Source of the DNA: Saprospiraceae bacterium UBA2365
GTDB lineage: Bacteria; Bacteroidota; Bacteroidia; Chitinophagales; Saprospiraceae
DNA length: 40,049 nucleotides
Assembly (NCBI GenBank): GCA_002344345.1
Contig: DDTL01000097.1
Location: 1 to 40,049 of the forward strand
Direction: 5' to 3'
Part shown: positions 8,461-16,818 of the stretch, one piece after another
How the letters are laid out: each line of letters starts with the position of its first letter
Numbering within the stretch: the first letter of the stretch is position 1
Program-made: the position numbers and the translations under genes
Notes under the pieces: model-generated
Database searches by the model: none
What the model was told of the DNA's origin: nothing
Seen by the model: the letters and a program-made list of their open reading frames with translations, nothing else

Positions 8461-11400
8461 TCAGTCATTTCCATCAGGATGACAAGCATAACAGGCATTG
8501 CTCTCGTACACATAACCATCTACTTCATCATGGTCATCATCCACTTCTCCCTGGTTGTTATGTTCATGGCAATTGATGCAACTGAAAATGGAATAATTGT
8601 TGCCATTGATATGACAATCCGAACACAGATCCCATTCACCTTCATGTTTTCCGGAATAAATCGGAAAATACATGTCATCATGGTCGAAAGTAGACGGCGT
8701 CCAACTATTTTGAGTGTGACAATTCGTACAATCTGTTGGAAATTGTGCTGCCATATGATTTGGATTGGTCGTGTTATTGTAGTCTGCAGCATGGCAACCA
8801 AAGCAGGTATTCGGTGTCGTATTGTAATTGCCTCCATGACAACTCACACAATCCAAACCAATATGTGCCCCTTCCAAAACATAAAAATCGTTGTGAATTG
8901 GAAATTGCGCAGGATTCCATTGTGGTTCAGTCGTATGACACATCGCACACTCCATCGGCAATCCGAGCGCATTGTGATTCGGATTGGTCGTGGCTATAAA
9001 GTCAGCAGTATGACAATCGCTGCATAAGTTTGGAGTATTGGTGTAATTGCCATTGTGGCACAGACTGCAATTATTGGCTACCAAAGCATGTCCTCCTGTC
9101 AAGGGATAGAAATTGTTATGATCAAAAGTTGAAGGCGTCCAGGCAGTTTGGGAATGGCAGCTGGCGCAATCTAAAGGGAATTGTTCAGCGGCATGGTTCG
9201 GATCGGATGTTGCGCTATAATCATCTCCGTGACAGCCAAAACATGTATTGGGCGTGTTGTTATAATTTCCGTTATGGCAACCTGCACAATCCAGGGTTGT
9301 ATGAGCGCCTTCGATCACATAATATTCGTTGTGATCAGGCATCAAAGCCGGATTCCAGCCCGGATCAGTGGTGTGGCAAGAAGCACAATCGTTGGAAAAA
9401 CCAAGATTTAAATGATTTGGATTGACCGTAGCATTGTAATGGTCCTGATGACATTCCTGACAGGTATTTGGTGTATTGCTGTAAGATCCTTCGTGACATG
9501 AAGCGCAATCTTCTGCGATCAAAGCATGAGCTCCTGTGAGTGGATAAATGGTATTATGATCAAAATTTGCCGGCGACCATGCGTTTTGACTATGACAGAT
9601 CGTACAATCATTCGGATAATCTCCAGCCTGATGATCCGGATCTGAAGTGCTATTGTAATTTTCCGCATGACAGCCAAAACATGTATTGGGCGTGTTGTTA
9701 TAATTTCCGTTATGGCAACCTGCACAATCCAGGGTTGTATGAGCGCCTTCGATCACATAATATTCGTTGTGATCAGGCATCAAAGCCGGATTCCAGCCCG
9801 GATCAGTGGTGTGGCAAGAAGCACAATCGTTGGAAAAACCAAGATTTAAGTGGTTTGGATTGACCGTAGCATTGTAATGGTCCTGATGACATTCCTGACA
9901 GGTATTTGGTGTATTGCTGTAAGATCCTTCGTGACATGAAGCGCAATCTTCTGCGATCAAAGCATGAGCGCCTGTGAGTGGATAAATGGTATTATGATCA
10001 AAATTTGCCGGCGACCATGCGTTTTGACTATGACAGATCGTACAATCATTCGGATAATCTCCAGCCTGATGATCCGGATCTGAAGTGCTATTGTAATTTT
10101 CCGCATGGCAGCCAAAACATGTATTGGATGTGCTATTATAATTTCCGTTATGGCAACCGGCACAATCCAGGGTGGTGTGAGCGCCTTCGATCACATAATA
10201 ATCGTTGTGATCAGGCATCAAAGCCGGATTCCAGCCCGGATCAGTGGTGTGGCAAGAAGCACAATCGGTGGAAAAACCAAGATTTAAATGATTTGGATTG
10301 ACCGTAGCATTGTAATGGTCCTGATGACATTCCTGACAGGTATTTGGTGTATTGCTGTAAGATCCTTCGTGACATGAAGCGCAATCTTCTGCGATCAAAG
10401 CATGAGCGCCTGTAAGCGGATAAACAGCATTATGGTTAAAACTTGCAGGAGACCAACCGTTCTGGCTATGACAAATGATACAATTTTCCGGATACGCTGC
10501 TGCAGCATGATTGGGTTCGGTTGTACCGGCATAATTTTCGGCATGACAGCCAAAACAGGTGTTTGGTGTATTGTTATAATTTCCATTATGGCAAGCGGCA
10601 CAGTCAAGAGAAGTGTGAGCACCTTCGATCAGGTAAATAGTGTTATGCTCGGGCATGAAAGCAGGACTCCAGCCGGAATTTGTTGTGTGACAACTTGAAC
10701 AATCCGTTGAGAAGCCAAGTGCGCCATGGTTTGGATTCAAGGTGTTGTTGAAATCTGTTTGGTGACAATCCTGACAATTGTTGGGTGTGTTATTGTAATT
10801 TCCGTTGTGACAAAGTGCACAATCCTGTGCCACGGCAGCATGCGCTCCTGTCAGGGGGTATACAATGGCATGGTCAAAGTTGGAAGGAGTCCAGGCATTT
10901 TGAGTATGACAAACAGCACAATCGGTTGGAAATGCATTGGCTCCGTGGTTAGGATTGCTGGTATTGTTAAAGTCTGTCTGATGGCAGCCAATGCAGGTAT
11001 TAGGCGTGTTGGTATAATTGCCTGCGTGACAGGCCGCACAATCATTCGAAATGGCTGTATGTGCTCCCAAAATTGGATAAAAGTCGTTGTGCATGCTGAA
11101 ACTTGCCGGACTCCAACCCGTATTGGTGGTGTGACATTCACTGCATTCTGTGCTTATCCCCAGTGATCCATGCGCCGGATCATCGGTTTGATCATAATCA
11201 TTCTGATGGCAGGAAACACATTGAGATGAAGTTCCGCTAAAACCTCCTGCATGACAAGAGATACAATCTAATCCACCATGACCTCCGGATAAAAGAAATC
11301 CGGTGCTGCTATGATCAAAGAGATCATCTGCTTCACCGGTGGGATGGCATGCGAAGCAGGCCGCATCGCTGTAGAAATAACCCTGAACATCCTCATGTTC

Positions 11401-13671
11401 TTCGTTGGTTTCAGGGTTGGTATGACAATTTATACAGGTAAATTGTCCGAAATCACCCGGGTTATTATGACAATCCATACATTGATCCCATTCCCCTTTA
11501 TGTTTTCCACTGTAAATCGGGAAATATTGTCCGTCGTGATTGAAAGTCGAAGGCGTCCAGGCGTTTTCACTATGACAGGACGCACAATCGTCAGGAAACT
11601 GCAACAAAACGTGATTGGGATCACTTGTCGTATTATAATCTGCTGAATGACAGCCAAAACAAGTATTAGGTGTGCTGTTGTAATTACCTGAATGACAGGC
11701 TGCACAATCGTTTGCAATGGCTGCATGAGCGCCATTCAAGGGATAAAACTGATTGTGTACCTCGAAACGGGCCGGATTCCATCCGGGTTGTGTCGTATGA
11801 CATGCCGCACAATCTGTACCCAGATTCAATGTAGTATGAGAAGGATTCTGGCTCAGGTTATAATCAGCTGTATGACAGGAAGCACAATCGGGGGATGTAC
11901 CTTCATAACCAGATGCGTGGCAACTGGCGCAATCTATTCCGCTATGACCACCTGTAAGGAAGAAACCGGTAGTATTATGATCAAACACCGCATCTGCATC
12001 TCCTGAGGGGTGGCAGGCCAGGCAGGCATTGTCTGAATAAAAGTAACCGGAAACGCCCATATGCTCTTCGTTGGTAGCCGGATTTTGATGACAACTGATA
12101 CAGGTGAACTGTTTGAAATCCCCTGCTACCTGATGGCAGTCCGTACATTGATCCCATTCACCTTTATGCTTTCCGCTGTAAATCGGAAAATAAAGCCCGT
12201 CATGGTTAAATGTGGAAGGCTCCCATGCGGTCTCGCTGTGACAGCTCGCACAGTCCTGCGGGAATAAAGCAGCTTTATGATCAGGATTTGTAGTTGAATT
12301 ATAATCTTCACTGTGGCATCCGAAACAACTGTTGAGTGTATTGTTGTAATCACCATTGTGACATTTTGCACAATCATTTGCGATGGCTGAGTGTTTACCG
12401 TTCAACACATAGAAATTATTATGAATTTCGAAAGTCGCTGGTTTCCAGTCCGGTTGAGTCGTGTGGCATTGAGCACAATCAGTTGATAAGCCCAGGTTTG
12501 GGTGAGCCGGGTTTAGGCTGGCATCATAATCACCCTGATGGCATGAATTGCATGCGGTTGAAGTGCCTTTGTAACCATTGGTGTGGCATTCCTGGCAACT
12601 GACTGTGTTATGAGCACCGGTTAATGGAAAACCGGTAGTGTTATGATTAAAAATACTACCTTCATTTCCTGTCGGATGACAGGCCAGACAAGCTCCGCTA
12701 TCATAATGATAACCAGGAACATCATCATGTTCATTATCCGTACCATTCTTTTTGTGGCAGGTGGTACATGAAAAAACAGAATAATCAGAGGGATTTTCAT
12801 GGCATTCGGTACAATTGTCCCATTTTCCTTTGTGTTTTCCGCTATATATCGGAAAAAACAAACCGTCATGATCTTTGAAATTGGCCGGATTCCAGTCGGG
12901 ATCGGTAGTATGGCAAGATTTGCAATCTGTTTGAATCCCACTCAATTTATGATTTGGATTGACGGTATTATCGTAATCAGCCTGATGGCAACTCACACAG
13001 TCATTCGAAATGATCTTATAATTTTCATTTTTATGGCAAGCGGCACAATCCATAATGTGGTGTCCTTTTTCCAATGGGAAAAAACTGTGGTTGACACCAT
13101 TGCTTTTCCAGTCATGTGAAATAAGGTCATGGCAATCTGAACAATTCTCTGAAAACCCGCTCAATTTGTGATTTGGCCTGGAGGTCATTTGATATTCCTT
13201 TGAATGACAGCCGACACAATTTATATCTAAAGGTTCAAATAAGTTATTTGATGCATTTTGGTGACATTCTATGCAATTTACACTTTTATGCACACCGATC
13301 AAAGGGAAATTGGTCCTTTCGTGAACCTCATAAATATTGGTCACGATCCAGCTATTCGGGTTATGACATCTGGCGCAGTCGTTACCAACTGTTTGCTGGT
13401 GGATATCGTTGTGACAGGAATTGCAATCCGGATTTGCCTGGTCAAAGATCAGGCTGGAGTGGCATAATTTGCAATCCAGTTCTTTATGTTGGCCTTTAAG
13501 TGAGAACCGGGTAATGTCATGAGAAAAAGCAGCATTTTTTCTGTTGAAAGTCCAGTTTTCCGGTGAATGGCATGAAGCACAGTCAATAACCAGCCTGTCC
13601 CCGTGCGGTGACTGACCCCAGAGGGCTGACCCGAAAATGAGGATCAGAATTATTTGTGACAATCTGCGCAT
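8461..13671 (-). CDS. Giant c-type cytochrome with 70 CXXCH heme-binding motifs
   Basis: This is a 1736-residue exported protein (signal peptide MRRLSQIILILIFGSALWGQ). By direct count it carries 70 CXXCH motifs, one per about 25 residues and spread to the very C-terminus. The sequence is built from a roughly 73-residue three-heme module with recurring elements (NTCxxCHxxxYNxT, PNHxxxxFxxDCxxCH, WxPxxFxxHN, GAHxxxxxDCxxCH). Each module also carries about three conserved non-motif His residues (PNH, xHN, GAH), enough to give every heme a second axial His. A larger 222-residue, nine-heme block beginning at SGKHKGxW recurs in the first half. No catalytic domain, transmembrane anchor or type IX sorting tail is visible, so a pure electron-carrying role in the periplasm or at the cell surface is inferred. 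The ATG at 13671 lies inside the upstream 23-heme gene (22-bp overlap), implying translational coupling. Confidence 0.92.
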   Translation of the reverse strand: MRRLSQIILILIFGSALWGQSPHGDRLVIDCASCHSPENWTFNRKNAAFSHDITRFSLKGQHKELDCKLCHSSLIFDQANPDCNSCHNDIHQQTVGNDCARCHNPNSWIVTNIYEVHERTNFPLIGVHKSVNCIECHQNASNNLFEPLDINCVGCHSKEYQMTSRPNHKLSGFSENCSDCHDLISHDWKSNGVNHSFFPLEKGHHIMDCAACHKNENYKIISNDCVSCHQADYDNTVNPNHKLSGIQTDCKSCHTTDPDWNPANFKDHDGLFFPIYSGKHKGKWDNCTECHENPSDYSVFSCTTCHKKNGTDNEHDDVPGYHYDSGACLACHPTGNEGSIFNHNTTGFPLTGAHNTVSCQECHTNGYKGTSTACNSCHQGDYDASLNPAHPNLGLSTDCAQCHTTQPDWKPATFEIHNNFYVLNGKHSAIANDCAKCHNGDYNNTLNSCFGCHSEDYNSTTNPDHKAALFPQDCASCHSETAWEPSTFNHDGLYFPIYSGKHKGEWDQCTDCHQVAGDFKQFTCISCHQNPATNEEHMGVSGYFYSDNACLACHPSGDADAVFDHNTTGFFLTGGHSGIDCASCHASGYEGTSPDCASCHTADYNLSQNPSHTTLNLGTDCAACHTTQPGWNPARFEVHNQFYPLNGAHAAIANDCAACHSGNYNSTPNTCFGCHSADYNTTSDPNHVLLQFPDDCASCHSENAWTPSTFNHDGQYFPIYSGKHKGEWDQCMDCHNNPGDFGQFTCINCHTNPETNEEHEDVQGYFYSDAACFACHPTGEADDLFDHSSTGFLLSGGHGGLDCISCHAGGFSGTSSQCVSCHQNDYDQTDDPAHGSLGISTECSECHTTNTGWSPASFSMHNDFYPILGAHTAISNDCAACHAGNYTNTPNTCIGCHQTDFNNTSNPNHGANAFPTDCAVCHTQNAWTPSNFDHAIVYPLTGAHAAVAQDCALCHNGNYNNTPNNCQDCHQTDFNNTLNPNHGALGFSTDCSSCHTTNSGWSPAFMPEHNTIYLIEGAHTSLDCAACHNGNYNNTPNTCFGCHAENYAGTTEPNHAAAAYPENCIICHSQNGWSPASFNHNAVYPLTGAHALIAEDCASCHEGSYSNTPNTCQECHQDHYNATVNPNHLNLGFSTDCASCHTTDPGWNPALMPDHNDYYVIEGAHTTLDCAGCHNGNYNSTSNTCFGCHAENYNSTSDPDHQAGDYPNDCTICHSQNAWSPANFDHNTIYPLTGAHALIAEDCASCHEGSYSNTPNTCQECHQDHYNATVNPNHLNLGFSNDCASCHTTDPGWNPALMPDHNEYYVIEGAHTTLDCAGCHNGNYNNTPNTCFGCHAENYNSTSDPDHQAGDYPNDCTICHSQNAWSPANFDHNTIYPLTGAHALIAEDCASCHEGSYSNTPNTCQECHQDHYNATVNPNHLNLGFSNDCASCHTTDPGWNPALMPDHNEYYVIEGAHTTLDCAGCHNGNYNNTPNTCFGCHGDDYSATSDPNHAAEQFPLDCASCHSQTAWTPSTFDHNNFYPLTGGHALVANNCSLCHNGNYTNTPNLCSDCHTADFIATTNPNHNALGLPMECAMCHTTEPQWNPAQFPIHNDFYVLEGAHIGLDCVSCHGGNYNTTPNTCFGCHAADYNNTTNPNHMAAQFPTDCTNCHTQNSWTPSTFDHDDMYFPIYSGKHEGEWDLCSDCHINGNNYSIFSCINCHEHNNQGEVDDDHDEVDGYVYESNACYACHPDGND
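9230..10440. repeat. 438-bp near-identical tandem repeat inside the 70-heme gene
   Basis: Copies start at about 9230, 9668 and 10106 with an exact 438-bp spacing; the third copy is partial. For example, the word GCATTGTAATGGTCCTG begins at 9431, 9869 and 10307. Each unit encodes 146 residues with six CXXCH motifs. The copies differ at only a few positions, whereas other modules of the protein are clearly diverged. This indicates recent in-frame duplication. Confidence 0.9.
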
Positions 13672-15494
13672 GTTAATTTACCTGTTTTATAAACCACCAG
13701 TTCTTTCCCGTTCCTAACCTCTTTATGATGACATTTCTCGCAGGATAGCTGCACATGAGCTCCTTCCAGCCTGAAAGCAGCATTATCGTGATTGAAGTTG
13801 CTTCGATCCCATTTTTCAAAACCGTGACAACGCTTGCAATCCGTTTTTCCATCCACTTCAAACTGAACATCATGGACATTCTGATGGCAAGATACGCAAC
13901 TATTGTCTGTAAATTTGAATTTCTGTGTGACCAATTGACCATTGTTGTATTCAAAATGACAATTCCGGCATGAAGTCACCTTGTGTTTTCCTTCCAGTCG
14001 GAAACCGGTTTGATCGTGTTCAAAGCTTATTTGTTTCCAGGTCTGATCGTCATGACATCTGCGACAATCGTTGTCTGGTATATATTTTACGTCTATAAAT
14101 CCATCGTGGATATTGTTGTGACAATCGGCACATTTGGTTCCGATATCCCTGAATTTCCAGGTGTCGGTTTTTTTATGGCAGGCAATACAAGGTGTAGCCA
14201 TGTGTGCTCCGCTTAGGGGAAAAGAGGACTTTTCGTGTTTTTCAAAGTCAAAACTGCTTTCATTAAAACCTGTGGTAGCATGACAGGATGCACAATCCGT
14301 GTACGGCGTATTCAAAAAATCGCCCTTATGGTAATCTGTATGGCAGTCGGTGCAGTGATTATGCAGCAGCGGATCTGTCATTTTTGCCCCGGTATGACAT
14401 TTTTTACAATCCACAGCCTGGTGTTTGTTTTCAAGGCTAAAACCAGTTAAACTGTGGTTAAAACCCGTGTATCCGTTCCTGATCTTAAAGCTGAACTGAT
14501 CATGGCATTCGTCACAGGAGTTTCCAAATTTTTTGTCGTGTTCATCCTTATGGCAGAGTAAACAGGAAACAGTCTGAACATTTTCAAATTCCTTATAACT
14601 GCCGTTGGTCCCCGCCCGGTTATCGTGGCAAGCTTTACAGTCTATGGTTTTATGCTTTCCCTTCAAATCAAAACCTGTCAGACTGTGATTGAATCCGGAA
14701 TTTGCCTTGACCTGGTGAAAAGAGATTTCGGTGTGACAGGTTTTGCAGTTTTGTCCGAATTCTCCTTTATGTGGATCCTGATGGCAAGCATTACAGTTTT
14801 TGAATGGTATTCCCGTGAATTTTTGAAATTCCTGACCACCTCTGACTTCTTTCTTGTGGCAGGACTCGCACTTTACTTTTTCGTGAGCTCCCAGGAGCGG
14901 GAATCCGGTTTTGTCATGTTTAAAAAGAGGCGCAGGCTTAAAACCTTTGTAATCATGGCATTTGGCACAGTCGTTGGATAAGGTTTTCTGATGGTAATCC
15001 TCATGACAACTCAGACATTTTTGATCCAGTCCGAGAAAAGTTTTTTTGAGTTTTTTGATTGCAGGATCTATAATGTACTGATCCCGATGGCATTTTGCGC
15101 AATCTTCTATTTTGTGTTTGTCTTTGAGTTCATAGCCTGTCAGTTTGTGGTTGAATGTTTTTTTGTCGAAACGGATCATTTCGAAATTCACTCCGTGGTG
15201 ATCACTGTGGCAACTGATACAGGATTTGCCTTTTATTTCTTTTGAGGCGTGATAACCTTTATTTTGAGAAATCCTTGTGTTGAGTTCTTTATGACATCCA
15301 AGGCATTTTTTTTCAGAGATCTTTTCACCAAGCTCATGGCATTTGGTACAATTGCTCAAACCTTCCAGATGGGTGTGCGCTTTTGCCAGTTTGCCGGGCG
15401 ACAATTGCCCTGCAGCAGCAAAACTTTGCATCAACATGATGGCAAATACCAAAAAGCTGAAATTAAATCTTTTATATGATATTATTCTTCTCAA
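13650..15494 (-). CDS. Multiheme c-type cytochrome with 23 CXXCH motifs
   Basis: This exported protein of about 614 residues has 23 CXXCH motifs by direct count. A recurring unit is H-D-x-T-G-F-x-L-x-G-x-H-x-x-x-x-C-x-x-C-H, followed by a second motif about 25-40 residues later. It is Lys-rich (basic), unlike the Asn/Asp-rich, acidic 70-heme partner. No ATG gives a sensible signal peptide: Met codons at 15437 or 15431 are too late, and the longer frame from 15590 starts inside the upstream gene. TTG at 15494, two bases after the upstream stop, gives RRIISYKRF followed by a hydrophobic stretch and AAAGQ, a good signal peptide. A periplasmic electron shuttle between the membrane cytochrome and the giant cytochrome is inferred from charge and gene order. 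Confidence 0.88.
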   Translation of the reverse strand: MRRIISYKRFNFSFLVFAIMLMQSFAAAGQLSPGKLAKAHTHLEGLSNCTKCHELGEKISEKKCLGCHKELNTRISQNKGYHASKEIKGKSCISCHSDHHGVNFEMIRFDKKTFNHKLTGYELKDKHKIEDCAKCHRDQYIIDPAIKKLKKTFLGLDQKCLSCHEDYHQKTLSNDCAKCHDYKGFKPAPLFKHDKTGFPLLGAHEKVKCESCHKKEVRGGQEFQKFTGIPFKNCNACHQDPHKGEFGQNCKTCHTEISFHQVKANSGFNHSLTGFDLKGKHKTIDCKACHDNRAGTNGSYKEFENVQTVSCLLCHKDEHDKKFGNSCDECHDQFSFKIRNGYTGFNHSLTGFSLENKHQAVDCKKCHTGAKMTDPLLHNHCTDCHTDYHKGDFLNTPYTDCASCHATTGFNESSFDFEKHEKSSFPLSGAHMATPCIACHKKTDTWKFRDIGTKCADCHNNIHDGFIDVKYIPDNDCRRCHDDQTWKQISFEHDQTGFRLEGKHKVTSCRNCHFEYNNGQLVTQKFKFTDNSCVSCHQNVHDVQFEVDGKTDCKRCHGFEKWDRSNFNHDNAAFRLEGAHVQLSCEKCHHKEVRNGKELVVYKTGKLTCADCHK

Positions 15495-15495
15495 A

Positions 15496-16818
15496 TTATT
15501 TTTTGTGAGACAACAAAGTGTAATTAAATCTTTTGGAAATCTGTATCCCTGCATTTTCCAAAAACCTTGTTGGCAGCTCTCCTCCTGCAAAAATAAACAC
15601 TAAATCATTTTTTAAGGTAAATATTTCCTTTGATTTTAATTCTAAGAAAACGTCTGTTTCTGTAATTTCTTTTACATTTGATTCAAGGATCACTTCAATT
15701 ATCTCGTTTTTTTGAGCATTTACAATATTCTCCAGATTTTTAGGTTTAAGCCGGCTGAATTTTTCACTTCTGTATGAAAGTGTCACGCTATTTTGCTCCG
15801 CGAGCAATAAAGCGCTTTCGATAGCGGAATCTCCACCTCCGACCACTAAAATATGTTTGTCCCGGATCAGTTCAGGTTCTAGCAGTTTATAGGCAACTTT
15901 TTCAAGGTCTTCTCCTTTGACACCCAATTTTCTGGGAGTTCCTCTCCTCCCGATGGCGATCAACACCCGATGGGTGGTATAATTTATAACTTTATTGGTT
16001 GTTAAAGTAAAAAACTCATTTTCGAGTAAAATGCTTTCCACTTTACAATTTTCAACGATTTCCAAATCATTCTTTTGAATCGCATCATTCCAGATATCCA
16101 GCAATTCCTTTTTGCTGGTCTGAAAAAACTTCAATTTACCATATCCTGGCAATTCCATCGGGTTGGTCATCACCACTTTAGCCCTTGGAAAATTATAGAC
16201 AGTACCCCCAAGTGTATCTTGTTCCAATGTGAGCACATTCAAACCCGATTTTTTTGCCTGTAATGATGCTGAAATGCCAGCAGGTCCGGCTCCGATAACG
16301 ATCAGGTCATAAGTTGCCTTGTGACCCTTTTCTATGGTTTTTGCGATATTTTCCACAGCTTTCCTTCCCTGATCCACACTGTTTTTGATCAGACCCATAC
16401 CACCCAGTTCGCCGGCGATATAAATCCCACGGATATTGGTTTCGTAGTTTTGATTCACATGAGGCAGGTCCACACCACGTTTATCTGTGCCAATGCGCAG
16501 TGTGATCGCCTCTACCGGACAAGCGTGAAAGCAGGCGCCGTGACCCACACATCTTGAGGCATTGATAAGCGTCGCCCGCCCGTTGCGAATACCTATGATC
16601 TCTTCCTCGGGACAAGCCATTATGCATGCTCCTGACCTGATACAGGAGTTTGGATCAATATACGGATACAGGGAAACCGGTTCGTAGATACCCTCTTCTT
16701 TCGCCTTTTCGATCTTCTGTTGGGAAGACCTGGATTCACTGATCAGTTTCCTGATATAGATCAACACGATCAGTCCACTGATCAAACCTGCAATTCCATA
16801 AATCAATAAAGATTCCAT
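15496..16818 (-). CDS. Membrane-anchored Fe-S/FAD/NAD(P) oxidoreductase
   Basis: This is a 440-residue protein. The ATG at 16818 overlaps the upstream stop by one base (TGATG) and is preferred to a TTG four codons earlier. Residues 5-22 form a transmembrane anchor. A ferredoxin-like region follows with Cys59, 65, 69 and Cys90, 96, 100; in both clusters the second Cys of the usual CxxCxxCxxxCP is replaced (Ser62 and His93). Next comes a segment (TNIRGIYIAGELGGMG, about 127-142) normally found at the end of pyridine-nucleotide oxidoreductases. The FAD motif GAGPAG (176-181) and the nucleotide motif GGGDSA (327-332) follow. The thioredoxin-reductase redox CxxC is absent. It probably passes electrons between cytoplasmic NAD(P)H and the adjacent membrane cytochrome. 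Confidence 0.82.
   Translation of the reverse strand: MESLLIYGIAGLISGLIVLIYIRKLISESRSSQQKIEKAKEEGIYEPVSLYPYIDPNSCIRSGACIMACPEEEIIGIRNGRATLINASRCVGHGACFHACPVEAITLRIGTDKRGVDLPHVNQNYETNIRGIYIAGELGGMGLIKNSVDQGRKAVENIAKTIEKGHKATYDLIVIGAGPAGISASLQAKKSGLNVLTLEQDTLGGTVYNFPRAKVVMTNPMELPGYGKLKFFQTSKKELLDIWNDAIQKNDLEIVENCKVESILLENEFFTLTTNKVINYTTHRVLIAIGRRGTPRKLGVKGEDLEKVAYKLLEPELIRDKHILVVGGGDSAIESALLLAEQNSVTLSYRSEKFSRLKPKNLENIVNAQKNEIIEVILESNVKEITETDVFLELKSKEIFTLKNDLVFIFAGGELPTRFLENAGIQISKRFNYTLLSHKK

Noticed and set aside
8422..13500. Many long plus-strand open frames opposite the 70-heme gene
   Set aside because: They mirror the CXXCH repeats on the other strand, repeat with the same 438-bp period and show no family, start or signal. 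They are antisense shadows.
8461..13671. CXXCH motifs read as zinc ribbons or a CRISPR-like repeat array
   Set aside because: Motifs are CXXCH, not CXXC pairs; extra His match the heme number; a signal peptide is present. The DNA repeats are coding and 438 bp long, without short repeat-spacer structure.
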